Source: JBKSMP01 sp964582055
Lineage (GTDB): Bacteria; Verrucomicrobiota; Verrucomicrobiia; Opitutales; UBA9783
Reading direction: 5' to 3'
Length of the DNA stretch: 14,425 nt
Assembly (NCBI GenBank): GCA_964582055.1
Contig: CAZOPT010000019.1
Location: forward strand, 1 to 14,425
Shown here: in pieces, positions 7,836 through 14,046 of the stretch
Position numbering within the stretch: position 1 is the first letter of the stretch
How the letters are laid out: each line of letters starts with the position of its first letter
Translations under genes and position numbers: made by a program
The notes under the pieces: model-generated
The model's input: only the letters and a program-made list of their open reading frames with translations
Database searches by the model: none
Told to the model about the DNA's origin: nothing

Positions 7836-8504
7836 ATGAAGAAGGGTGAGAATTTGGAGCAAGTAGAAGTTGTCGAGGTTGTTTCTACGGAAAAGAAAAT
7901 TTGGAATTGGTTAAGTCAATATGGCTATTGTTTGCTTCGCTTAGGGCTTATTTTAGTCTTTGCATGGGGAGCTTATTTATTGTTGAATGCTTGGAGTGAT
8001 TGGAGAGCAAAAAAGCATGCCAAGACTTATGCTCAATTAACAACTCTTCAAAATCGTGTGGAATGGGCTGAGCAATCTCACCCAAAAGCATTACGTAATT
8101 TGCAAGGGTTTGTTTTTTTAGAAAATGCGCATACTTTATGGGATGCTGGAGAAATTGAAAAATCTATTTTGTATTTCCAAAAAGCACGTGATTATTTAAA
8201 AACTTCTCCCTTAAAAGAACAAGCATTAGCTGGTTGTGCTTTTGGTTACTTGCAAATCGGTCAGTTAGACATGGCAGAAAAATTGTTTTTAGAGCTCAAT
8301 AAATGCACATTTAAATACTTGCGTGCACAATCTTTGTATGCGCTTTGTTCCATTGCAGAACAAAGAAAAGATGAAGTTATATTAAAGAGTTATAAAAAAC
8401 AGTTGCAGAAATACGAGGAAGGTGATACACTAATAAGGCAGTTGGACTTATTAAAATTAATACAAACTTCTTCGAATGACACAAAAAACTTGCATAACCA
8501 TTGA
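7836..8504 (+). CDS. Membrane-anchored TPR-like protein
   Basis: This is a 222-residue protein with a short charged N-terminus, one membrane segment at about residues 30-51 (rich in Leu, Val, Ala and Trp, followed by the basic RAKKHAK), and a soluble helical part. That part carries TPR-like helices, for example AHTLWDAGEIEKSILYFQKA and FGYLQIGQLDMAEKLFLEL. The layout resembles YfgM-like and other single-pass TPR proteins that help envelope protein biogenesis, but no specific family can be named from sequence alone. N-in topology, with the repeats in the periplasm, is inferred from the acidic and basic flanks and is not certain. It is preceded by a plausible promoter with almost no leader. Its 3' end overlaps pseI by 29 nt. 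Confidence 0.7.
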   Translation: MKKGENLEQVEVVEVVSTEKKIWNWLSQYGYCLLRLGLILVFAWGAYLLLNAWSDWRAKKHAKTYAQLTTLQNRVEWAEQSHPKALRNLQGFVFLENAHTLWDAGEIEKSILYFQKARDYLKTSPLKEQALAGCAFGYLQIGQLDMAEKLFLELNKCTFKYLRAQSLYALCSIAEQRKDEVILKSYKKQLQKYEEGDTLIRQLDLLKLIQTSSNDTKNLHNH

Positions 8505-9531
8505 GGGCAGAAAGATAGGCGAAGCTTATTCGCCTTACTTTATTGCGGAACTTTCGGCAAATCATCAATTATGTATTGAGCAAGCGCGTGCAATGATACG
8601 CGCAGCTAAAAAAAGTGGTGCAGATGCTGTAAAACTACAAACGTATACAGCAGATACAGTAACTTTACCCGTTAGAAATGAGCAATTTAGTACTCAAGGA
8701 CCCTGGAAAAATGCTTATTTATATGATTTATATAAAGCGAATTATACACCTTGGGAATGGCATGAGGAGTTAGCAGAATTTGCGAAAAAAATAAAAATTA
8801 CGTTATTTAGCTCACCGTTTGATGAATCTGCGGTTGATTTTTTAGAAAAGACAATTCATCCACCTGCTTATAAAATTGCTTCATTCGAAATGAACCACAT
8901 TCCTTTATTAAAAAAAGTGGCAGAAACTGGGAAACCTATTTTGTTGAGTACGGGATTATCAACTAAAGAAGAAATCGAAGAAGCTGTTCAAACTTTACGT
9001 GATAATGGTTGTAAAGAATTGCTTTTGTTAAAGTGTATTGGAGCTCATTCAGATGATTTAACAGGCTGTAATTTAAAGTGTTTAGACTATTTAAAAACTT
9101 TTGATTGTCCTGTAGGAATTTCGGATCATTCGGTTTTGCATTCGGTTGTAATGGGTGGTATAGCCATGGGGGCATCCCTTATAGAAAAACATTTTATTTT
9201 GTCGCGTAGTAGCGATGCAGCTGATGGCGATTTTTCGCTCGATCCAGAGGAATTTGCGCAGATGGTAAAAGAAGGTCGTCGTCTTTTTCAAGGTTTGGGA
9301 GATGATCAATTAATTATTACCAAAAAAGAAGAAAGTCGTAGAAAATTCCGTCGTTCTATTTATGTTTCTGCACCGATAAAAAAGGGAGAGTTTTTTTCGA
9401 GTGAAAATGTAAAGATCATTCGACCACATTTTGGTTTACACCCACGATATTGGGAGCAGATTCTTGGGAAAACCGCTAAAAAGGATTTAGAATTTGGACA
9501 TCCATTAAGCTTGGCAGATATCGCGAGTTAA
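8476..9531 (+). CDS. pseI: Pseudaminic acid synthase
   Basis: This is a 351-residue NeuB-superfamily enzyme condensing phosphoenolpyruvate with a six-carbon aminosugar to form a nine-carbon nonulosonic acid. Motifs: AELSANH (24-30, with E25), KLQTYTAD (53-60), SSPFDE (112-117), YKIASFE (132-138), SDHS (216-219) and EKHF (237-240). H218 and H239 correspond in spacing to the metal-binding histidines of NeuB. A C-terminal SAF/antifreeze-like domain follows (about 294-349, with FGLHPRYW). The LYDLYKANYTPWEWH segment (82-96) is characteristic of PseI rather than sialic (NeuB) or legionaminic (LegI) acid synthases. Pseudaminic acid commonly decorates flagellin, pili or surface glycans. No other pse gene is in the window, so the rest of the pathway must lie elsewhere or be absent. 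It starts within the preceding gene with no strong Shine-Dalgarno sequence. Confidence 0.9.
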   Translation: MTQKTCITIEGRKIGEAYSPYFIAELSANHQLCIEQARAMIRAAKKSGADAVKLQTYTADTVTLPVRNEQFSTQGPWKNAYLYDLYKANYTPWEWHEELAEFAKKIKITLFSSPFDESAVDFLEKTIHPPAYKIASFEMNHIPLLKKVAETGKPILLSTGLSTKEEIEEAVQTLRDNGCKELLLLKCIGAHSDDLTGCNLKCLDYLKTFDCPVGISDHSVLHSVVMGGIAMGASLIEKHFILSRSSDAADGDFSLDPEEFAQMVKEGRRLFQGLGDDQLIITKKEESRRKFRRSIYVSAPIKKGEFFSSENVKIIRPHFGLHPRYWEQILGKTAKKDLEFGHPLSLADIAS

Positions 9532-9563
9532 ATCTTTTATAATCTGCATATTTTAAAAAAGTA

Positions 9564-9592
9564 TTTACATTTTGTTTTTTTAATAATAGAAT
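9564..9592 (+). promoter_or_regulatory. Sigma-70-type promoter for sctY-sctV, leaderless geometry
   Basis: TTTACA (9564-9569), a 17-bp spacer and TAGAAT (9587-9592) each match the consensus at 5/6 positions with ideal spacing. Counting 7 nt past the -10 box puts the start at 9599, which is exactly the A of the sctY ATG, so the transcript would be leaderless. Confidence 0.6.
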
Positions 9593-9598
9593 GATTAC

Positions 9599-9943
9599 AT
9601 GGATGGTTTAAAGGAAGAGCAAATAGAATTTTTGTATTTGTTAGCTTACTTGTATATGCAACAGACAAAATTCGATTTAGCGCTTCAACTGTTTAGAATT
9701 TTACGTTTGCATACTGCTAAAAATATGAAAATTGCTTTGGCTTTAGCATCTTGTTTACACAAAGCAAAGCGATTTGATGAAGCTCTTAAAGTGTTAAGCT
9801 CCATTGATCATGAAACATTGCCGCATGCACAAAAAGTAGCTTATTTTTATATAAACAGTAAAATTTTATGGGATTTGAAACAACAAGATGAATCTCGTAA
9901 AATGTTACATCACTATTTAAAACTGAGGCAAGTAAAAGAATGA
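9599..9943 (+). CDS. sctY: Type III secretion chaperone SctY (YscY-like TPR protein)
   Basis: This is a 114-residue helical TPR protein. Three features identify it as SctY (YscY of Yersinia). It has the same length of 114 residues. It begins with a KEEQIEFLYLLAYLYMQQ-type helix and ends with a HHYLKLRQ-type helix, like the corresponding ends of YscY. It lies directly upstream of sctV, as yscY does of yscV. In Yersinia, YscY binds the early substrate YscX and the pair engages the export gate YscV. No sctX-like gene is adjacent here; pseI occupies the upstream position. The protein is cytoplasmic with no membrane segment. The ATG at 9599 sits at the predicted transcription start with no Shine-Dalgarno sequence. 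Its stop overlaps the sctV start as ATGA. The alternative is a generic TPR chaperone of the SycD class. Confidence 0.72.
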   Translation: MDGLKEEQIEFLYLLAYLYMQQTKFDLALQLFRILRLHTAKNMKIALALASCLHKAKRFDEALKVLSSIDHETLPHAQKVAYFYINSKILWDLKQQDESRKMLHHYLKLRQVKE

Positions 9944-12033
9944 GTCTTGCAAATAATTTACAGAGATTTGTTACAAAATATTCACGTTTTAATGACGTTT
10001 TTTTAGCGGTATTGGTTGTAGCGGTTATTGCTTTAATGATTATGCCTGTTCCGCCGGCTGTTCTCGATACTTTGCTCGCTTTGAATCTTACAATTTCAGT
10101 CGTTTTGCTCATGATGGCATTATACATTCCCAATGTATTGTCATTCTCAACTTTTCCAAGTATGTTGTTATTTACAACATTGTTCCGTTTGGCTTTGAAC
10201 ATTACAACAACACGTATGATTTTGCTGTATGCTCATGCGGGTGAAATCATTTATACATTCGGAAATTTCGTAGTTGGTGGAAATTTCGTGGTTGGAGCAG
10301 TAGTCTTTCTTATTTTGCTTTTGGTAAATTTCTTGGTTATTACGAAAGGTGCTGAGCGTGTTGCTGAAGTTGGAGCTCGTTTTACTTTGGATGCTATGCC
10401 TGGTAAACAGATGAGTATTGATGCTGATATGCGTGCGGGTACAATCGACATGGATGAAGCTAAACGTCGCCGTTCGAATTTAGAAAAAGAAAGCCAATTG
10501 TATGGTGCATTGGACGGTGCGATGAAATTCGTTAAAGGGGACGCGATTGCAGGACTTATTATTACAGCGATTAACATTGTAGCAGGTATTATTATTGGCG
10601 TTACCCAAAAAAATATGGAATTGGGAAAAGCTGTTACGACTTATTCCATCTTAACTATTGGTGATGGTCTTGTTTCTCAAATTCCATCACTTCTCATTGC
10701 GATTACAGCAGGTATTATTGTTACTAAAGTAGGTTCTGGCGAAAATACAGTTTTAGGTCAAGATATCGGATCACAATTTTTAGGACAACCGAAGGCTTTA
10801 CTTTTGGGTGGTGTTATGGTTGTTGGAATGATGTTGATGCCAGGTTTTCCTAAATTACCATTTTTTGTGCTTGCTGTTGGTATTATAAGTATTGGTTATG
10901 CACTTAATAATTCAAAATCGAGTAAACGAAAATCAGTTGCAAGTGGACCCACTAAAGTTCAACATAAAGCGCCTGAAGTTTCTCATGAAGCGAGTGAAGA
11001 TACGGATTCGGACAAATTTTCTGTGGCAACTCCACTTTTATTAGACGTGGAACGATCGATTGAAGATAGTATTGAACCAGATGTTTTAAATGAGCAATTG
11101 ATTCAAGTTCGACGAGCCCTTTACCACGATTTGGGAGTGCCTTTCCCTGGAATTCATTTGCGGTTTAACGGTGCCCTTCCACAAAATTCTTATCGTATAT
11201 TGATCAATGAAGTACCAATTTCACGTGGTAAGCTTTTACCTAAACATGTCATTGCTCGGGAAACCAAAGAAAATTTGGAGATGTTAGGTGTTCATTATGT
11301 AGAAGAGGAAAATATTTTACCTCATTTGCCTTCATTGTGGGTTCCTGAAAGTGAAATAGAATTACTCAACGGTGCCAACGTTGCTTATATGCGAACGCCT
11401 CAAATTTTAACGTATCATTTGTCTTATATTTTAAAACGTTACTCAAGCGAATTTTTAGGTATTCAAGAATGTAAGTTTTTACTAGAAAACATGGAACAAG
11501 ATTACCCAGAAATCATCAAGGAAGTTCAACGTGTATTGCCGATTCAGAAGATTACAGATATTTTTCAGCGTTTGGTGCAGGAAGAAATTTCTATTCGTAA
11601 CTTAAGAAGTATTTTTCAATGCCTTATTGATTGGGGACAAAAAGAGAAAGAACCTGTTTTATTAGCAGATTATGTTCGCTCAACACTCCGCCGCTATATC
11701 AGCTACAAATTTAGTGCAGGTAGCAATGTTCTTTCGGTTTATTTGCTAGATCCAAAAATTGAGGAAATGGTCCGTAAAGCTATTCGTCAAACTTCTGCTG
11801 GAAGTTATTTGGCTCTAGATCCCCCGAGTGCTAAAAAAGTTGTAAAAGCAGTTAAAGATGAAGTAGGTGACTTAAATCGTCTTGAAAATCGCCCCGTATT
11901 GCTTACTTCAATGGATATTCGACGTTATGTTCGTAAGCTCATCGAAATGGAAGTTTATGAATTACCTGTGCTTTCACATCAAGAGCTAACGGAAGAAATT
12001 ACTATTAGACCACTTGGCAGGATACATTTGTAA
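9940..12033 (+). CDS. sctV: Type III secretion major export gate SctV (YscV/LcrD family)
   Basis: This is a 697-residue inner-membrane export gate protein, forming in the family a nonameric ring that selects and moves substrates. The N-terminal half (about 1-335) has seven to eight membrane segments. It carries YTFGNFVVGGNFVVG (about 105-119) and the FHIPEP-family loop ARFTLDAMPGKQMSIDADMR (about 145-164). After a charged linker (about 325-360) comes the cytoplasmic domain, starting ATPLLLDVE. It contains RALYHDLGVPFPGIHLRF, RQTSAGSYLALDP and MDIRRYVRKLIE, and ends in TIRPLGRIHL. These signatures follow Yersinia LcrD/YscV closely, including the extreme C-terminus (LcrD ends INIQPLGRVCL), and favour an injectisome SctV over flagellar FlhA. 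It overlaps sctY by ATGA. No other T3SS structural gene is in the window. It is convergent with the following gene across 29 nt with no strong terminator. Confidence 0.9.
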   Translation: MSLANNLQRFVTKYSRFNDVFLAVLVVAVIALMIMPVPPAVLDTLLALNLTISVVLLMMALYIPNVLSFSTFPSMLLFTTLFRLALNITTTRMILLYAHAGEIIYTFGNFVVGGNFVVGAVVFLILLLVNFLVITKGAERVAEVGARFTLDAMPGKQMSIDADMRAGTIDMDEAKRRRSNLEKESQLYGALDGAMKFVKGDAIAGLIITAINIVAGIIIGVTQKNMELGKAVTTYSILTIGDGLVSQIPSLLIAITAGIIVTKVGSGENTVLGQDIGSQFLGQPKALLLGGVMVVGMMLMPGFPKLPFFVLAVGIISIGYALNNSKSSKRKSVASGPTKVQHKAPEVSHEASEDTDSDKFSVATPLLLDVERSIEDSIEPDVLNEQLIQVRRALYHDLGVPFPGIHLRFNGALPQNSYRILINEVPISRGKLLPKHVIARETKENLEMLGVHYVEEENILPHLPSLWVPESEIELLNGANVAYMRTPQILTYHLSYILKRYSSEFLGIQECKFLLENMEQDYPEIIKEVQRVLPIQKITDIFQRLVQEEISIRNLRSIFQCLIDWGQKEKEPVLLADYVRSTLRRYISYKFSAGSNVLSVYLLDPKIEEMVRKAIRQTSAGSYLALDPPSAKKVVKAVKDEVGDLNRLENRPVLLTSMDIRRYVRKLIEMEVYELPVLSHQELTEEITIRPLGRIHL

Positions 12034-12062
12034 ATCTGTTATGGTAAAGAGAAATATCTCAT

Positions 12063-12695
12063 TTATTTGAATGATTTTTTAGGAATGCGTTCTAACTTCA
12101 ATATATTACGATAATGACGTAAAATGGCATGACCATAAGTATCGCGTTTTTTTTGAGCCATTTTCAATGTTTTATACTTTTTAATATCGAAGCCTGGATA
12201 AGCCCAACAACCAGCGAGATCTTCGACGCAAGGTGCGCTGCCTCGTTTTACATAAGTGAATCGAGGATCGATACATTCACCATTTAACTTTTTATTAGAG
12301 GCGTAAGCTTTTAGGTGTTGAATTTGAGCGCGAACTCCTTCCCGTTGAGTTTTAAATGTATTTCCTTTGGCACCATTGTTAACAACACCAATACCTGCAA
12401 AATTATTTTCTTCAGGACGCACATCTCCACCAAACTTAAAGAATCCTGTTTCATATAAACTTTGAGCAAAAGCGATGTCTCCTCTTACACCTTCTTTTTT
12501 ACCTTCTTCGAGATACAAACGTGGTAATTCCAAAAATTTTTTATTTATTTTTGGATGGTGTTGCTTCAAGTAAGAACGCATTTGATGTTCCGAACAACGT
12601 GCACGTCCCATAATTCTTGTTTTAGCAAAAACTTCAGGTAAAACTGTGTTTATTAAACAAGCTATAAGTGTAATTTTTACGTTTAAATTTGACAT
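12063..12695 (-). CDS. Secreted glucosaminidase-domain (GH73-like) peptidoglycan hydrolase
   Basis: This is a 210-residue exported protein. A hydrophobic signal runs over about residues 5-24 (VKITLIACLINTVLPEVFA, then KT). The domain matches the glucosaminidase fold that cleaves N-acetylglucosaminyl linkages in peptidoglycan: GDIAFAQSLYETGFFKF (72-88) with the probable catalytic Glu82, then NNFAGIG (97-103), REGVRAQIQHLKAYA, DPRFTYVKRG and a CWAYPG segment. Four cysteines remain in the mature part. The C-terminus is Lys/Arg-rich. Secretion systems and flagella commonly use such enzymes to open the cell wall. Here it lies between sctV and a sigma-54-driven operon, transcribed towards sctV, so a role in T3SS or flagellar assembly is plausible but inferred. 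General wall turnover is the alternative. No Shine-Dalgarno sequence is evident. Confidence 0.85.
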   Translation of the reverse strand: MSNLNVKITLIACLINTVLPEVFAKTRIMGRARCSEHQMRSYLKQHHPKINKKFLELPRLYLEEGKKEGVRGDIAFAQSLYETGFFKFGGDVRPEENNFAGIGVVNNGAKGNTFKTQREGVRAQIQHLKAYASNKKLNGECIDPRFTYVKRGSAPCVEDLAGCWAYPGFDIKKYKTLKMAQKKRDTYGHAILRHYRNILKLERIPKKSFK

Positions 12696-12736
12696 AACAT
12701 TAAGGTAAGAAGGTTCGTTTTAAATACAAGCTTATT

Positions 12737-12754
12737 TTGGCATAAACTTTGCTT
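12737..12754 (+). promoter_or_regulatory. Sigma-54 (RpoN) promoter for the csrA operon
   Basis: TTGGCA (12737-12742), then TTTGCTT (12748-12754), with GG at 12739-12740 and GC at 12751-12752: exact GG-N10-GC spacing and a near-perfect match to TTGGCAc-N5-TTGCt. Counting from the -12 C gives a start at 12764, the A of the first in-frame ATG, again leaderless. No obvious activator-binding inverted repeat was found in the 41 bases between it and the divergent glucosaminidase start. Confidence 0.75.
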
Positions 12755-12763
12755 AAATTATTT

Positions 12764-13165
12764 ATGATGAAACTTAAGCTTGAACCTAATCTTCTTACAA
12801 AATACTCTAAGGAGGGAGTATTTAATGAAATTATAGAGCAAGCAAAGGTTAAAATCTCTCGCTACCTTTTAACTCCTCACTTGAAGTTAAATTTATCAAC
12901 TCAAGTCCCGACTGAAAAGAGTGTGAATAGTAAGGGGTTCTTCGACGTTAGTCAGTCAAACGTTCTTATAGGGGAAAAAACATTGTTATTTCCATATTTG
13001 ACTGAAAAAACATTGGATCTTTCGGGCAAAAAAAAGGCAGCATTAATACCCGTTTATAGTTTGTTTTCTCAGGAAAGTTTTTTAATGATTTTCACTTTCC
13101 AGCCTTTGTTTAAACGAGGTTCAAGTTTAAGTTCATCGATACTTATAAATCCAAACACAAATTAA
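12764..13165 (+). CDS. Hypothetical protein, first gene of the sigma-54 operon
   Basis: This is a 133-residue protein of unknown function. Two consecutive ATG codons (12764 and 12767) are possible starts; an upstream TTG at 12749 lies inside the -12 promoter element and is excluded. The sequence opens with Lys/Leu alternation (MMKLKLEPNLL), has an amphipathic stretch (EIIEQAKVKISRYLL, about 23-38), a polar middle, then a hydrophobic strand-like segment (AALIPVYSLF, LMIFTFQPLF) and a Ser-rich tail. There is no signal peptide and no recognised motif. Being the promoter-proximal gene ahead of a FlgN-like chaperone and csrA suggests a role in secretion, motility or their regulation, but that is position only. 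A hairpin with an exposed AAGGAGG lies within codons 13-20. It is followed one base later by the next gene. Confidence 0.6.
   Translation: MMKLKLEPNLLTKYSKEGVFNEIIEQAKVKISRYLLTPHLKLNLSTQVPTEKSVNSKGFFDVSQSNVLIGEKTLLFPYLTEKTLDLSGKKKAALIPVYSLFSQESFLMIFTFQPLFKRGSSLSSSILINPNTN
12800..12823 (+). promoter_or_regulatory. Hairpin with GGA-containing loop, candidate CsrA site
   Basis: AAATACTC (12800-12807) pairs perfectly with GAGTATTT (12816-12823), and the 8-nt loop is TAAGGAGG. CsrA recognises A(N)GGA in hairpin loops, and csrA is encoded about 1 kb downstream in the same operon. The hairpin starts about 36 nt after the predicted transcription start. The loop is also a full-strength Shine-Dalgarno sequence, but the ATG behind it (12825) reads only three codons. 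Confidence 0.45.
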
Positions 13166-13166
13166 T

Positions 13167-13355
13167 ATGTCTTATCCACTTGCATTTTTATTTTTGTTAC
13201 TTTACCTGCTGATGTGCCAAATCTTACCTTTAAAAGCTGAAGTTAAAACTATTTATTTAAAGTCAAATCAAGCCTTTAGTAATAGGATTTATACAAATAA
13301 TTTCGATAAAAATTCAATCGATATGTCATCACAAACGAAGGGAAGCTATGAATAA
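13167..13355 (+). CDS. Small protein with hydrophobic N-terminus, possibly exported
   Basis: This is a 62-residue product. Residues 4-23 are strongly hydrophobic (Leu-rich, from PLAFLFLLLYLL to QILPL) and then KAEVKT follows, suggesting a signal peptide cut near Ala25 or an N-terminal anchor. The absence of a basic residue before the hydrophobic core is unusual for a signal peptide. The remaining ~37 residues are polar and Asn/Ser-rich with no known motif. It begins 1 nt after the preceding stop and its end overlaps the FlgN-like gene by 8 nt, which supports it as a real coupled gene. No Shine-Dalgarno sequence is seen, consistent with translational coupling. The function is unknown. Confidence 0.5.
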   Translation: MSYPLAFLFLLLYLLMCQILPLKAEVKTIYLKSNQAFSNRIYTNNFDKNSIDMSSQTKGSYE

Positions 13356-13824
13356 AAGAAAGAAGCATGAATTTAATTTTGAGCAGTTGGCAGAAGCTTT
13401 TCGTAAGGAAATTGAGGAATATGGTGCGCTTTTAATTCTCATTTATGAGCAGCAAAACTGTTTAGCGGAACATAATCCGATTTCGTTGTTAAAGGCGACG
13501 TCAAAGATCGAAGCACAATTACCTGCGAATCAACTCGCTACGGCTGATAGAACGGCTTTTATGCAGCAATTAGCGGAATTGCATGGATGTGAAGAAATAC
13601 AACTTAACGAACTTCAAAATTTTGTTCCTGAAGAAGTAAAATCGCTATTTAAAGCCCTTGTTGATGAGATTATTGCGTTACGCTTGCGTATTAAAAGTAA
13701 GACGCAAGTTCAGCAAAAATTACTAGGGCAAGCACAAATGATCAATTCATCCGTACTTCAACAAGTTTTTCCAGGGAAAAGTGGCCATCAAGTTATGCTT
13801 TCAAAAATCCGTGAAATCTTATGA
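13348..13824 (+). CDS. FlgN-like secretion chaperone
   Basis: This is a 158-residue, nearly all-helical cytoplasmic protein with long amphipathic helices (FEQLAEAFRKEIEEYGALLI near 11-30; EEVKSLFKALVDEIIALRLR near 95-114) and a C-terminal segment around GQAQMINSSVLQQVF. This is the profile of FlgN, the chaperone of flagellar hook-associated proteins FlgK and FlgL. FlgN sequences diverge strongly, so the call rests on length, helicity and the frequent flgN-csrA neighbourhood rather than on invariant residues. Against it, no flgK, flgL or other flagellar gene is in view and the only export gate here is of the injectisome type, so it could be a T3SS chaperone. A Shine-Dalgarno-like AAGGGA precedes its ATG. 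It overlaps the previous gene by 8 nt. Confidence 0.5.
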   Translation: MNKRKKHEFNFEQLAEAFRKEIEEYGALLILIYEQQNCLAEHNPISLLKATSKIEAQLPANQLATADRTAFMQQLAELHGCEEIQLNELQNFVPEEVKSLFKALVDEIIALRLRIKSKTQVQQKLLGQAQMINSSVLQQVFPGKSGHQVMLSKIREIL

Positions 13825-13848
13825 CCATAAACAGTTACATTCAACTAA

Positions 13849-13853
13849 AAGGA
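13849..13853 (+). promoter_or_regulatory. Ribosome binding site of csrA
   Basis: AAGGA lies 4 nt before the csrA ATG. The GGA also makes it a possible CsrA autoregulation site, though no stable stem surrounds it. Confidence 0.6.
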
Positions 13854-13857
13854 CACC

Positions 13858-14034
13858 ATGCTTGTACTCAGTAGAAAATTAGATGAATCTATTATCGTCG
13901 TCTCTTCAAGCGGAGAAATAATAGAAATTAAAATCACAAAAATTGAAGAAAACCGCACCAAAGTCGGTATTGAAGCGCCTTCAACCTTTAAAATCTTCCG
14001 AAAAGAGGTTTTCGATTCGATTAATGGGGCATAG
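13858..14034 (+). CDS. csrA: Carbon storage regulator CsrA (RsmA)
   Basis: This is a 58-residue RNA-binding regulator, close to the usual ~61. It starts with the hallmark MLVLSRKLDESIIV; the conserved core continues VGIEAPSTFKIFRKEVFDSI. RNA-contact positions are present: Leu4 and Arg6 near the N-terminus and Arg48 in FRKEV, equivalent to Arg44 of E. coli CsrA. CsrA dimers bind GGA motifs, typically in hairpin loops over ribosome binding sites, blocking translation or changing mRNA stability. In many bacteria they control flagellin synthesis with FliW, and secretion or virulence genes. No fliW appears between here and the window end. It follows the FlgN-like gene by 33 nt in the sigma-54 operon, with a good Shine-Dalgarno sequence. 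The extreme C-terminal tail is shortened relative to E. coli. Confidence 0.95.
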   Translation: MLVLSRKLDESIIVVSSSGEIIEIKITKIEENRTKVGIEAPSTFKIFRKEVFDSINGA

Positions 14035-14036
14035 AG

Positions 14037-14040
14037 AGGA
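14037..14040 (+). promoter_or_regulatory. Ribosome binding site of the last gene
   Basis: AGGA within AGAGAGGA, 6 nt before the ATG at 14047 and just after the csrA stop. It supports this ATG as the real start. Confidence 0.6.
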
Positions 14041-14046
14041 ATTAAT

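Noticed and set aside
10261..10295. Direct repeat of a 17-base unit (GGAAATTTCGTRGTTGG) separated by 1 nt
   Set aside because: It encodes the GNFVVGGNFVVG repeat that is normal in the SctV/FlhA family, so it reflects protein sequence, not a mobile or regulatory repeat.
9940..12033. Flagellar export protein FlhA
   Set aside because: The family is shared, but the long matches, the linker position and the C-terminal IRPLGRIHL ending fit injectisome YscV/LcrD, and the upstream neighbour fits YscY.
12034..12062. Bidirectional terminator between sctV and the glucosaminidase gene
   Set aside because: Only a 4-bp GAGA/TCTC stem was found, too weak to call.
12808..12836. Strong Shine-Dalgarno followed by the ATG at 12825 as the real start of a gene
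   Set aside because: That frame stops after three codons (ATG AAA TTA TAG), while the frame from 12764 is open through the region.
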